Shown here: positions 49,313-57,509 of the stretch, in pieces | How the letters are laid out: the number at the start of each line of letters is the position of its first letter | Position numbering within the stretch: position 1 is the first letter of the stretch | Assembly: GCA_946415265.1 (NCBI GenBank) | Contig: CAMKRV010000003.1 | Span: 1-57,509, forward strand | DNA length: 57,509 bases | Direction of reading: 5' to 3' | Source of the DNA: an uncultured Candidatus Saccharibacteria bacterium | GTDB taxonomy: Bacteria > Patescibacteriota > Saccharimonadia > Saccharimonadales > Saccharimonadaceae | Program-made: the position numbers and the translations under genes | Notes under the pieces: generated by a model | The model's database searches: none | Seen by the model: only the letters and a program-made list of their open reading frames with translations | What the model was told of the DNA's origin: nothing

Positions 49313-50962
49313 ATGGGTAGAACCACTAAACTAGAAGATAAGTATAAGGCTAGTAGAACTAATCTTCATAGTATGGAAGATGGTACAGAAGATAGAACTA
49401 CTTTCTTCTATTATGCTTTTCGTAATATCTTATTAGTTAGTATTCCTCTTCTTCTAGTCTCTGGTGTTGTTTTGTTCAACTTATCTATTCATTCTTCTGC
49501 CTATAGTTCTAGTACAGATAGTGTATCTCTTACTCTTCCTTCTGCTTGCACTATTAGTGCTAGTATCATTAGTGCTCATAATGCTACTCTAGTTAATGGT
49601 CAGTATGAAGGTGATATAGGTAATACTAAGGTTAATGCTTATTGTAATGATAATAATGGTTATAATATCTATGCTATAGGTAGTAGTAATGATTCTGATG
49701 GTAATACAGATCTAGTTAGTGACATAAATAGTAACTATAATATCCACACTGGTGTATATAATGCAGGCACTCTTACTCCTTCTACTCCATCCTCTTGGGC
49801 TATGAAGTTAAGTAGTAGTAGTGGTACATATGCTCCTACTATTATAGATGGTTATAAAAGCTATTCAGAAGTACCTTCTACTGATACTATGGTAGCTTAT
49901 AGAACCTCAGGTACTAGTATGGACCCTAATACAGACATAACTGGTTCTTACTTTAATACTACCTACGAAATCTATGCTAATACTCTTCAACCAGCTGGTA
50001 CTTATCTAGGTAAAGTTAAATACACTATGACTCATCCATATACTAGTAGTGACTTACCTACTATAGAAAATGCCTTTGATATAGCTGGTAAAGACAAGAT
50101 TACTGTCACTGATCCTATTACTGGAGAAACTGGTGATTACTACAAAATGCAGGATATGAGTGATAGGATATGTAACTTAACTAGGACATATGGTGAGCTA
50201 TCTGCTACTCAATTAGTAGATATTAGAGATAGTAAGCTATACTGGGTAGCTAAACTAGCCGATGGACATTGTTGGATGACGCAGAACTTAGATCTAGGCA
50301 TTGGTGGTACCGACGTAACGGCACTTACATCAGAGAACACAGATATAAGTACAGATAGCACCATTTCTGGCGTCGGCATTTATACAGACGGTTATAGTCT
50401 AAATAATGGAGTTTATACCTGGAGCCCGGAAAATCCCACCACAAATTCCGGTTGGACTAATAGCACCACAAAAGAATATTCATACGATCCGGGAGACACA
50501 TACCCAGACGATTTAGCGACACAACAAACAGCCGGTAGTCACGGTCTTTCTGGCAATTTCTACAACTGGACAGCCGCCGTTGCCAGTAATAATTCTGCCG
50601 GTGCATCATCTGACAATGCAGCCAACTCCATTTGTCCTAAAAACTGGCGGTTACCAAATTATGACGATAAAGAATTAGATAATTTATTTATTATCTATAA
50701 CGTCATTACGGCCATTGGGTCTAATACATATTCAAATGGCGGTTTTGGAAAGCTTGTTGATGCACCGTTATACTTTATTAGAGCTGGTGGTATAGGAGTC
50801 GGCGGTTCCCCAGCATTCAATGTGGGCGGTGTTGGCTATTCTTGGTATAGTACTTCAAACACAAATACAGCATATACATTAAGATTTACGGAAAATGAAA
50901 TAAAAACAGACTATCTTGATACTAAAGCCGATGGACTAACAACTCGTTGCCTAGCAAGATAA
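49313..50962 (+). CDS. Secreted Fib_succ_major-domain surface protein, paralog 3
   Basis: 549 residues from the ATG at 49313, chosen for GAGGTAAAG just upstream; an ATG at 49265 lies inside leader segment C. A polar N-terminus of about 40 residues precedes a membrane/signal helix (NILLVSIPLLLVSGVVLFNL). The beta-rich region (LPSACTISASIISAHNATLV, NAYCNDNNGYNIYAIGSS) is closest to that of the DGR target protein. The Fib_succ_major domain follows (LYWVAKLADGHCWMTQNLDL, NSICPKNWRLPNYD, APLYFIRAGG, YSWYSTS, TTRCLAR). Codons up to about 50285 are strongly A/T-ended (AGT, ACT, GGT, TAT), after which usage shifts to mixed, suggesting a mosaic gene. Confidence 0.86.
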   Translation: MGRTTKLEDKYKASRTNLHSMEDGTEDRTTFFYYAFRNILLVSIPLLLVSGVVLFNLSIHSSAYSSSTDSVSLTLPSACTISASIISAHNATLVNGQYEGDIGNTKVNAYCNDNNGYNIYAIGSSNDSDGNTDLVSDINSNYNIHTGVYNAGTLTPSTPSSWAMKLSSSSGTYAPTIIDGYKSYSEVPSTDTMVAYRTSGTSMDPNTDITGSYFNTTYEIYANTLQPAGTYLGKVKYTMTHPYTSSDLPTIENAFDIAGKDKITVTDPITGETGDYYKMQDMSDRICNLTRTYGELSATQLVDIRDSKLYWVAKLADGHCWMTQNLDLGIGGTDVTALTSENTDISTDSTISGVGIYTDGYSLNNGVYTWSPENPTTNSGWTNSTTKEYSYDPGDTYPDDLATQQTAGSHGLSGNFYNWTAAVASNNSAGASSDNAANSICPKNWRLPNYDDKELDNLFIIYNVITAIGSNTYSNGGFGKLVDAPLYFIRAGGIGVGGSPAFNVGGVGYSWYSTSNTNTAYTLRFTENEIKTDYLDTKADGLTTRCLAR

Positions 50963-51015
50963 TTTTGGCGGGCGGCTGCACGTGTTTTTAGTTTCCAAAT
51001 CTAATTTTTGTTTGC

Positions 51016-51147
51016 ATAAAGCAAACCCGAGAGATTTTTTCTAAATTTTAGAAAAATCGACGAGCGAACCCCCATCCGGCGTGAGACGAGCGATTTTTCG
51101 TTAAAAATTTAGAAAAAATCTTCCCGGCGTGCAGCGTAGACGCAAAC
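51016..51147 (+). repeat. Structured 132-bp intergenic repeat, copy 2
   Basis: Second copy of the 7955-8086 element in the same orientation, about 85-90% alike by eye. Here GATTTTTTCTAAATTTT pairs perfectly with AAAATTTAGAAAAAATC. The closing pair is G-C where copy 1 has A-T, a compensatory change that supports a conserved structure. It lies between paralog 3 and the promoter of the 51210 gene. Confidence 0.68.
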
Positions 51148-51209
51148 AAAAATTATGATTTAGAAACTTAGAAACACAGATAGCTATCAAAATTTGCTAT
51201 AATATCCTT

Positions 51210-51851
51210 ATGCTTACCTATCGTAAACTATTTCACAATTATTTAGAAAACAAACTAAAACTCCAAAACTATCAAAAACTCGGCATTGTTTTCTTGCTTG
51301 TAGTCATCTCTGGGGTTTTCGGCTGGGTATATGAGTTTATCTTTTATTACTTCAATGGCGGCATGCAAGAATGGTATATGCAGGGCGGCAATTTCCTCCC
51401 CTGGATTAATATCTACGCCATCGGCGGTTTACTAATTCTATTTACCACCTACAAATTCAAAAAGCACCCACTGGCAGTATTCTTCATCGCCTTTTTCGCT
51501 ACTGGCATTTTAGAACTTGTCGCCGGCTGGCTAGTCTACGCTCTAGGTCACGGCACCAGATACTGGGATTACAATACCGAAATCCTCAATTTTGGCAACA
51601 TTGGCGGCTTCGTTTGTCTTAGAAGTGTTCTGTTTTTTGGTATCTCTGCACTATTCTTGATGTATGCCATCGTGCCATTTTGTATTTTTCTATCACAAAA
51701 ACTCAGCCGCCGCGCCTTCCTCATTCTTGCCATCACATTGTTTAGCCTAGTTATGTTAGATGAGTTCGGCAATCTCGCCGCCAAAATCTTCGGCCTCCCC
51801 ACCGCCATGGATTTCTACCGCTCCTTAGGCCTACATTATATGAACTCTTAA
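51210..51851 (+). CDS. Putative ABC-transporter-type membrane protein (CmpB/PF06541-like)
   Basis: 213 residues with about five to six membrane segments. GVFGWVYEFIFYYFNGG, FLPWINIYAIGGLLIL, GILELVAGWLVYALGHGTRY, WDYNTEILNFGNIGGFVCLR match the pattern of the 'putative ABC-transporter type IV' (CmpB) family of Gram-positive bacteria, whose function is unknown. No ATPase partner is adjacent. The ATG is 6 nt after TGC-TATAAT (hexamer 51198-51203), leaderless. The end is convergent with the next gene and overlaps it by 4 bp. Confidence 0.82.
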   Translation: MLTYRKLFHNYLENKLKLQNYQKLGIVFLLVVISGVFGWVYEFIFYYFNGGMQEWYMQGGNFLPWINIYAIGGLLILFTTYKFKKHPLAVFFIAFFATGILELVAGWLVYALGHGTRYWDYNTEILNFGNIGGFVCLRSVLFFGISALFLMYAIVPFCIFLSQKLSRRAFLILAITLFSLVMLDEFGNLAAKIFGLPTAMDFYRSLGLHYMNS

Positions 51852-52756
51852 GAATTCAGTGTCGTAATTTTCTTGAAATCTACTGCTTCTACCGCCTTAC
51901 GCAAAGCCGCTTCGTTACCATAATGCGTCTGTTGTCCTGGCGCATCACTAAGCATATGTTGTGCAAACGGAAAACATGCCACACGCTCTAATACTGCTCC
52001 AAATCTACCCGTAGTAGCCGTCGCTGCCTCCGCCACCGCTACATCCGCTAAAGGCACTTCTAGTGCCTGCTTCATTTCTTCCGGATAGAAAGTCAAAGAA
52101 AACAAATCACCATCTGCCTCCCCTGCTAATCGCCCATAAGCAATAGAAGTATTGCCTTCTATCCATAATCTCTGGTTTAATGGTTTCATTTTCGCCTTCA
52201 TCAGGTTTGCCTGGCATTTTACTTTTTTCTTACCATCCAAGCTTTTCATATCACATACAAAATCACCTTCACACGTAGTGGTCATTACGGCGGCTTTTAC
52301 ATCTGGCGATTTCAACCCATGCTTTTCATCATAAGAAATACTATCGCTAATATAATCCATCATTACCCAACTTAGTAGTCCAGTTGCAGTGTTTTCTGCC
52401 ACCGAGTAATACTCTGCCCTAGCACCCCAAAACACACTAGTATGTATTCTAAACATACTCACTATTCCGTAATATTTTTCTGGACCACCTTCAAATACTG
52501 CAGCCTTTGCCGGCACAAATCCATCCGGCATAAATTTTTGCACCTTTATAGGATCAGGTATTTCGTAGAACAAGAAAGAACAATACGGCTCCACCACGAA
52601 CGGCATTTTATTTGCCTTTTTTGTAGCACTCGTCACAATTTTTCTTTGCAACCATACCGGCAACTTCTTCAGCCTAGTTTGCATATAATGCGACGTCCCC
52701 ACCGCCATCGGATCTACTAGTTTTTCCACCCCTTCAGCATATTCTAATACGTTCAT
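51848..52756 (-). CDS. Uncharacterised protein, possibly acetoacetate-decarboxylase-like
   Basis: 302 residues, soluble. PYCSFLFYEIPDPIKVQKFM, FRIHTSVFWGARAEYYSVAE and FSLTFYPEEMKQAL give an antiparallel beta pattern reminiscent of the acetoacetate decarboxylase-like fold, but no catalytic Lys motif could be confirmed, so treat the family as tentative. The ATG is 6 nt after TGC-TATAAT (hexamer 52768-52763), and that promoter is embedded in the last codons of pepN (Asp-Ala-Ile-Ile-stop). It may thus be expressed both with pepN and alone. Confidence 0.65.
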   Translation of the reverse strand: MNVLEYAEGVEKLVDPMAVGTSHYMQTRLKKLPVWLQRKIVTSATKKANKMPFVVEPYCSFLFYEIPDPIKVQKFMPDGFVPAKAAVFEGGPEKYYGIVSMFRIHTSVFWGARAEYYSVAENTATGLLSWVMMDYISDSISYDEKHGLKSPDVKAAVMTTTCEGDFVCDMKSLDGKKKVKCQANLMKAKMKPLNQRLWIEGNTSIAYGRLAGEADGDLFSLTFYPEEMKQALEVPLADVAVAEAATATTGRFGAVLERVACFPFAQHMLSDAPGQQTHYGNEAALRKAVEAVDFKKITTLNS

Positions 52757-52758
52757 GC

Positions 52759-55128
52759 TTATATTATAGCATCTAGTTCTGTATGCACCGCTTTTTTATC
52801 TGATTTGATCAATTCCAGTCTCGCTGCAATTTCCTTCTTACCAATCGTAATCGCTCTCGCCAAAGCTGGATCATCTTTCATTTTGTCAAAGAAATCTTTG
52901 TATTTCGCAAAATCCTCTTCCGTCTTTACGCTACTTGCAATATAGCGTGGATAATTATCCAGCGATTTATCTCCCGCCATATTTTTTACATAATCCCAAT
53001 TTTGCGTTAACCACGTAAACACTTTTTCTTTGCTCCGTGGATTACGGTATAAATATAAGAATAGATAAAACTGATCTTGCGGCTTTACCACTTCTGGCTG
53101 GTTTAATAGTGCTATCATTTTATCTAATGCCGCCATATCTTTTGCTAAAGTCCCAGCCATCATCAAATCAAACTTTATTTCCGGATCTGCCATATTTTTA
53201 TATTTTTCTATATAGCTATCAACAATTTCTGGGTCCATGTATACTTTTGCATCCAAGATATCTTCCCGAATTTCCGCATCTAGCTTACCATAATTCTCGT
53301 TATACATTGCAGCCAACTTTTGCAAGTTTTCTTCCGTTTCCGCATAAAAATCCAATCCTAAAAGTATCGCCCTTAGTCTAATAATATTTTCATCATCTTC
53401 TTTTCGCGTGGTTAGGCCAATTTCTTTAAGTTTTGGCGCCACCAGTTCCCCTACATACTTTTTAAACTTCTTTTCTTCCGCCGAACCAAACTCAAAGAAA
53501 ATCTTCAAATTAGAAATAATCGCCAAAATGATATTCCATACAGCAGCTGCATTTTCATTTTTAAACTTCTGTACCAGCGGCAACAGCGATGCACTATCCG
53601 CAAGCTCCGTTCGCGTCACTAAATCACGATCTATCAATAATCTTAGTTTTTCTTCCAAATCCAATTCATCAAACTGTGCCAATTTTTCTTCAAATTCCGC
53701 TTCCGACAAATTCAAAATATAATGCCCGGACATATCCTCATTAATTTCTGGTAGCGGCCAACTCTCATCTTTTAGTGGCCCATCCAGCAAAAACCTCTGC
53801 TGTTTGTCACCCGTCACAACCGGATATCCAGGCTTATCTATAAATGCATGCATTAATTTCTTCGGGTCAAAGTTTGCGTAAGGTTTCAAACTTTCCCACA
53901 AATCATCCCCCACCGTATTCTGATATTTAAATCTCTCAAAATAATCCCGTATACCTTTACAAAAATCTTCCCAACCCATCGCACGTATCAGCATTAGCAT
54001 CAATCTAGCACCCTTCGCATAGACAATCGCCGGATCAAAAAGCGTTGCAATTTCTTCTGGATTATTTACGTCTTGATGCACAGATTGCACATCAGTATAC
54101 GCGTCTCGCCTTAATGCCGCTAGCGCATCTCCAGTAAAGAATCCTTCAAAAATCTTATACTCTGGGTGAATATAATCTACCGCGTAATATTCCATCACGC
54201 TCGCAAAAGATTCATTTAACCACAAATCATCCCACCATTTCATTGTCACGAGATCCCCAAACCATTGATGAGATAATTCATGTGCCACAGTAAGTGCTAC
54301 ACTCTTTTTTGTGCCAAGCGTCGCATTTTTACCGGCTAGAAGCATGCTCTCACGATAAGTCACTAGCCCCCAGTTTTCCATTGCCCCTGCTTCAAAATCC
54401 GGCAATGCTACCTGATCTAATTTCTTCAAAGGATACGGCACGCCAAAATTATCGTCATAAAATTCCAACGACTTCGCCGCTATTTCATTAGCAAAATCTA
54501 CTGTATCTATATTTTGATTGAGTGCCGCATAAGTTGTAATTTCCACTCCATGTGCATTCTTGATAGTTTTTCCATGAAACTTGCCAATCACCCAAGCCAA
54601 AAGATATGTGCTCATCCGCGGTGTCGGTTCAAAAATAGTTTTATTACCCCTCTTTTCTAATGCCGGCGTATTTGCAATTACCATATCATCCGAACCTTCC
54701 GAAGCAGAAATAGAAAGTTCAAACACCGCCTTGGCCTCTGGTTCATCTATACACGGAAACGCCTCTCTAGCATAGTGACTCTCAAATTGTGTCGCCACTA
54801 TTACCTCTGTTTTACCATTATACTCATAGGTAGAAAGGTACGCTCCCTGCATATTTTCGTTCAAATGTCCGTAATACCCTATTTCTACCGTCAAATCGCT
54901 CCTAGGCACCTTAAATACCGTCAAAACGCCATCTGCTACTTCAAATTCAGCATTTTTTCCATTTATCGCCACCGAATCAACAGATAAACCCACCGCATGA
55001 AATTTGATATTTTCCGCTTTTGCGCTCCCTTCCACCATTACTATCCCACCAATAGTTTTAGCAAATTTATCTATCTCAAGATCCAGAATATATTTTTCTG
55101 GCACAAAATAATCAATTAGTCGCTCCAT
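52759..55128 (-). CDS. pepN: M1-family zinc aminopeptidase
   Basis: 789 residues. Removes N-terminal residues from peptides. Substrate-binding GAMENWG (248-254), zinc site HELSH (283-287) with Glu306 (WLNESFAS), and an N-terminal beta domain, in the order of the M1 family. An ERAP-like C-terminal helical domain (about 450-789) is present. No signal peptide, so cytoplasmic. GGAGG precedes the ATG. It is 24 bp after ftsH and probably cotranscribed. Peptide salvage suits a cell that likely takes nutrients from a host (inference). Confidence 0.93.
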   Translation of the reverse strand: MERLIDYFVPEKYILDLEIDKFAKTIGGIVMVEGSAKAENIKFHAVGLSVDSVAINGKNAEFEVADGVLTVFKVPRSDLTVEIGYYGHLNENMQGAYLSTYEYNGKTEVIVATQFESHYAREAFPCIDEPEAKAVFELSISASEGSDDMVIANTPALEKRGNKTIFEPTPRMSTYLLAWVIGKFHGKTIKNAHGVEITTYAALNQNIDTVDFANEIAAKSLEFYDDNFGVPYPLKKLDQVALPDFEAGAMENWGLVTYRESMLLAGKNATLGTKKSVALTVAHELSHQWFGDLVTMKWWDDLWLNESFASVMEYYAVDYIHPEYKIFEGFFTGDALAALRRDAYTDVQSVHQDVNNPEEIATLFDPAIVYAKGARLMLMLIRAMGWEDFCKGIRDYFERFKYQNTVGDDLWESLKPYANFDPKKLMHAFIDKPGYPVVTGDKQQRFLLDGPLKDESWPLPEINEDMSGHYILNLSEAEFEEKLAQFDELDLEEKLRLLIDRDLVTRTELADSASLLPLVQKFKNENAAAVWNIILAIISNLKIFFEFGSAEEKKFKKYVGELVAPKLKEIGLTTRKEDDENIIRLRAILLGLDFYAETEENLQKLAAMYNENYGKLDAEIREDILDAKVYMDPEIVDSYIEKYKNMADPEIKFDLMMAGTLAKDMAALDKMIALLNQPEVVKPQDQFYLFLYLYRNPRSKEKVFTWLTQNWDYVKNMAGDKSLDNYPRYIASSVKTEEDFAKYKDFFDKMKDDPALARAITIGKKEIAARLELIKSDKKAVHTELDAII

Positions 55129-55152
55129 TTTACCTCCACACTTTTTAACGTA

Positions 55153-57081
55153 TTATTTATGTAGTTTTACAATCTCAGGGATTTTTGCATCCTTCAAAAT
55201 CGGCTCAAGCTCTGTTTCTTCCAAAGTTTCATGCGCCAAAAGTTCCTCTGCTAATTTATCTAGCACCGGCTTATTCGCTTTCAGCACTTCTTCCGCCCGT
55301 TTTGCAGCTTCGTCAGATAGTTTCTTGATTTCCGCGTCAATCAATTCTGCTGTTTTTTCAGAATATGGCTTCCCAGTAGAAATCGTATAATATCCCGTAG
55401 CTTCACTTGGAAATACCAAGTTTCGCGTGCCATCACCCATACCTTCTTCCACAATCATAGATTTTGCTAGCTCTGCCACATTTTTTAAATCACTCGAAGC
55501 CCCAGTCGTTACCGCATCCTTCCCAAAAATCAACTTCTCCGCTACACGACCACCCATTGCTCGTGCCAAAATATCTTTTAGCTCGTAAATACTCTTATAA
55601 CTTCTATCTTCCGGCGGCAAGAACCAAGTCACGCCACCAGTTTGCCCACGCGGAATAATCGTCACCTTGTGCACTGGGTCACTATCCGGCAGCACGTGTC
55701 CTACCACAGCATGTCCCGCTTCATGATAAGCCGTAATTTTGCGCTCTTTATCGTTCATTACTTTGCTCTTGCGCTCTGGCCCAATCGCCACCCGTTCGAA
55801 TGCCTCGGTTAAATCTTTATTAGAAATCGCCTTATGCCCTTCACGTGCTGCTGTAATTGCCGCTTCATTAGCAATATTAGCTAGATCCGCACCAGACGAC
55901 CCCGCTGTTTTCTTCGCGAGCGCTTCTAGATCTACATTTTCTTCTACTGGCTTACCCTTAAAATGTACTTTCAAAATCTCTAACCGATCTTTTCTTTCCG
56001 GCAATGCCACATTTACGTGCCGGTCAAACCGCCCTGGGCGAAGAAGTGCCTTATCTAGCATATCTACCCGGTTGGTCGCCGCCATTACTATTACACCACT
56101 ATCATTATCAAACCCATCCATCTCCACCAAGATTTGGTTTAAAGTTTGCTCGTCTTCGCGTCCTGCACCACCCCGCGCATCACGCTTGTGCGCCACTGCA
56201 TCAATTTCGTCAATAAAGATAATGGACGGCGCATTTTTCTTAGCCTTAGAGAATAAGTCCCGTACCCGGCTAGCACCCACACCTACAAACATTTCTGCAA
56301 ATTCCGAACCAGAAATCGAGAAAAATGGCACATCTGCTTCGCCCGCCACCGCACGCGCCATCAATGTCTTACCTGTACCGGGTTCCCCTGCAAGCAGCAC
56401 GCCGCGCGGTATCTTTGCGCCCAATTTTTCGTACTTCTTCGGACTTTTCAAGAAATCTACAATCTCCGTCAAGTCTTGCTTGGCGGATTCATTTCCCGCT
56501 ACATCCTTAAAAGTCACCTTCTTTTTGTCTGGCCCATACAATCTAGCCCGCGCCTTACCAAAACTCATAGATTGATTATTCGCCGCATTCGCCTGTCGCA
56601 TCATCCAGCTAAGGAATATCACAATCGCAATAATCGGCAGCACCGTCAATGCCACATCCAAGATAATTCCCCAAGTATTTATATTTTCCTTATATTCAAT
56701 TACTGGATAGGTCTCTTGGCATTTTGTTAGCTCATCTCCAGCCAAGCCGTCACAATAATTAATCAACCCCTGGTCATACAAAGTCCCCGCCCCATCCTTA
56801 CGAGAAGTTTCTGTAGGTTTATCATTATCTTTTAGAGTAATATCTAAAGTTTCACCCGTCACCGTAATCTTTGCAATATTCCCTTCCGAATCATTTGCTC
56901 GCTGAATTACTTCAGAAATCGGCACCTCAGTCTTTTGCATGCTGCCATAATTTAAGCTTGTAACCAAATATACCCCAAGACATATCAAAATAAAAGTAAA
57001 CAACACGCTCCGAATCGCGTTAGAGCGATTATTATTAGCATTAGTTCTTCCAGTCGGTTTTTTAGTCATTTTTTCCGCCAC
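55153..57081 (-). CDS. ftsH: ATP-dependent zinc metalloprotease FtsH
   Basis: 642 residues. Membrane protein quality control. Two membrane helices (about 23-45 and 138-160) enclose an extracytoplasmic domain (residues 46-137). AAA+ module: Walker A GEPGTGKT (232-239), Walker B IIFIDE (287-292), ATNRVDMLD and [11 protein letters not shown]. Zinc protease site HEAGH (453-457). The start is a GTG (MAEK), 8 nt after GGAG; an ATG four codons later is possible. Confidence 0.97.
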   Translation of the reverse strand: MAEKMTKKPTGRTNANNNRSNAIRSVLFTFILICLGVYLVTSLNYGSMQKTEVPISEVIQRANDSEGNIAKITVTGETLDITLKDNDKPTETSRKDGAGTLYDQGLINYCDGLAGDELTKCQETYPVIEYKENINTWGIILDVALTVLPIIAIVIFLSWMMRQANAANNQSMSFGKARARLYGPDKKKVTFKDVAGNESAKQDLTEIVDFLKSPKKYEKLGAKIPRGVLLAGEPGTGKTLMARAVAGEADVPFFSISGSEFAEMFVGVGASRVRDLFSKAKKNAPSIIFIDEIDAVAHKRDARGGAGREDEQTLNQILVEMDGFDNDSGVIVMAATNRVDMLDKALLRPGRFDRHVNVALPERKDRLEILKVHFKGKPVEENVDLEALAKKTAGSSGADLANIANEAAITAAREGHKAISNKDLTEAFERVAIGPERKSKVMNDKERKITAYHEAGHAVVGHVLPDSDPVHKVTIIPRGQTGGVTWFLPPEDRSYKSIYELKDILARAMGGRVAEKLIFGKDAVTTGASSDLKNVAELAKSMIVEEGMGDGTRNLVFPSEATGYYTISTGKPYSEKTAELIDAEIKKLSDEAAKRAEEVLKANKPVLDKLAEELLAHETLEETELEPILKDAKIPEIVKLHK

Positions 57082-57182
57082 TATTTTTTCTCCTTATCTT
57101 ACAATTTTATCACAGTTAGTTATAGTTTATTATCTATTTTTATTTTATATTTTACGGTAAATGTGATATAATAAATATACGA

Positions 57183-57258
57183 CTGGGTGTAGCACAGTTG
57201 GTAGCGCGCGACTTTTGGGAAGTCGAGGTCGCAGGTTCAAGTCCTGTCACCCAGACCA
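57183..57258 (+). tRNA. tRNA-Pro (TGG)
   Basis: Acceptor CTGGGTG pairs with CACCCAG. Anticodon stem CGACT/AGTCG encloses TTTGGGA, anticodon TGG. CCA encoded. TGA-TATAAT lies just upstream (hexamer about 57167-57172). Confidence 0.96.
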
Positions 57259-57271
57259 CAAGAATACGAGT

Positions 57272-57300
57272 AAAAAGAAAGTGCTTACACTTTCTTTTTT
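57272..57300 (+). terminator. Terminator after tRNA-Pro (TGG)
   Basis: AAAAAGAAAGTG-CTTA-CACTTTCTTTTTT. The stem can be extended outward by GAATAC with GTATTC. A further hairpin TTATTTTTGC-GAA-GCAAAAATAA follows at about 57320-57342. Confidence 0.85.
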
Positions 57301-57359
57301 GAGTATTCGCAGTGGTCTTTTATTTTTGCGAAGCAAAAATAAGCCCCAAGCATGAGAAG

Positions 57360-57381
57360 AAGGCCTTTGGGCCTTATTTTT
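57360..57381 (+). terminator. Second terminator-like hairpin between the tRNA-Pro genes
   Basis: AAGGCC-TTTG-GGCCTT followed by ATTTTTG. What it terminates is not clear; there is no ORF between the two tRNA genes. Confidence 0.7.
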
Positions 57382-57456
57382 GTGCTTTATTTGACGCCAT
57401 GTCATCACCGTACCATTTAGGTATTTCTCATTTTATGTTATAATCATCTCATAAGC

Positions 57457-57509
57457 CAGGGTGTGGCGCAGTTGGTAGCGCGCAGCGTTCGGGACGCTGA
57501 GGCCGTCGG
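57457..57509 (+). tRNA. tRNA-Pro (CGG), partial
   Basis: Acceptor CAGGGTG, D-arm GCGC-AGTTGGTA-GCGC, anticodon stem CAGCG/CGCTG enclosing TTCGGGA, anticodon CGG. The window ends in the variable/T-arm region. TTATAAT about 20 bp upstream. Confidence 0.92.

Noticed and set aside
1-57509. CRISPR arrays, insertion sequences, prophage genes
   Set aside because: No regularly spaced short repeats, transposase, integrase or phage structural proteins were seen on either strand.

Overview
The window looks like chromosome from a small-genome Gram-positive-type bacterium of the Candidate Phyla Radiation, most likely Saccharibacteria (TM7). This is inference from gene content and style: compact AT-rich gene order, a complete arginine deiminase set (ArcA, ArcB, ArcC and a YfcC-type exchanger), an Rpf-like protein beside rsmA, ClpC/ClpP under a CIRCE operator, many exported cysteine-containing proteins, and the standard genetic code. 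No transposase, integrase, phage gene or CRISPR array was seen.

The main find is a diversity-generating retroelement (DGR) at about 1.5-5.7 kb. A 240-bp template repeat (TR, 1696-1935, + strand) matches the 3' end of a secreted-protein gene (VR, 3973-4212, - strand) without gaps. There are 20 differences and every one falls on a TR adenine (13 A to T, 7 A to G). A DGR-type reverse transcriptase (motifs IGNLTSQ and YVDD) and a gene with an Avd-like C-terminal half lie exactly between TR and VR. TR points against the RT gene and is inverted relative to VR, which is unlike the canonical head-to-tail layout.

The DGR target has three paralogs (15.7, 38.4 and 49.3 kb). All end in a Fib_succ_major/C-type-lectin-like domain. 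These three lack a matching TR but share a 5' leader of about 200 nt. In it a 12-nt loop sequence can pair with a downstream strand that can instead pair with a third segment just upstream of the ribosome binding site. This three-copy RNA is the second strong candidate for an undescribed element. An AMP-ligase gene (35.4 kb) has a different structured leader containing a 23-codon ORF.

Layout: 0-1.5 kb serS end and a surface-protein ORF; 1.5-5.7 kb DGR; 5.7-7.6 kb rsmA and Rpf-like gene; 7.6-9.4 kb candidate small RNA, a repeat element and a thiol-redox pair; 9.6-15.4 kb rarA, membrane protein, tRNA-Phe/Lys/Val, hisS, Erm-like methyltransferase, ABC exporter; 15.4-19.8 kb paralog, glyS, ppa; 19.8-27.7 kb recO with a two-component pair, xseAB, flippase, rpmA, Trm11-like methylase, tyrS, rnhA; 27.8-34.4 kb large secreted protein, clpP, clpC; 35-42 kb ligase, galU, paralog, gpmI; 42-48.4 kb arginine deiminase cluster and pgi; 48.4-57.5 kb tRNA-Leu, paralog, membrane proteins, pepN, ftsH and two tRNA-Pro genes.

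A striking genome-style feature is that at least 21 genes begin 6-9 nt after an extended -10 box (TGN-TATAAT type). Their transcripts should therefore be leaderless, whereas genes inside operons use clear AGGAGG-type sites. The long leaders of the paralogs and the ligase stand out against this background. Functionally the window combines energy from arginine (ADI pathway) and sugar phosphates (pgi, gpmI, galU) with protein quality control (ClpCP, FtsH) and a large investment in exported, disulfide-bearing surface proteins, one of which is diversified by retrohoming.
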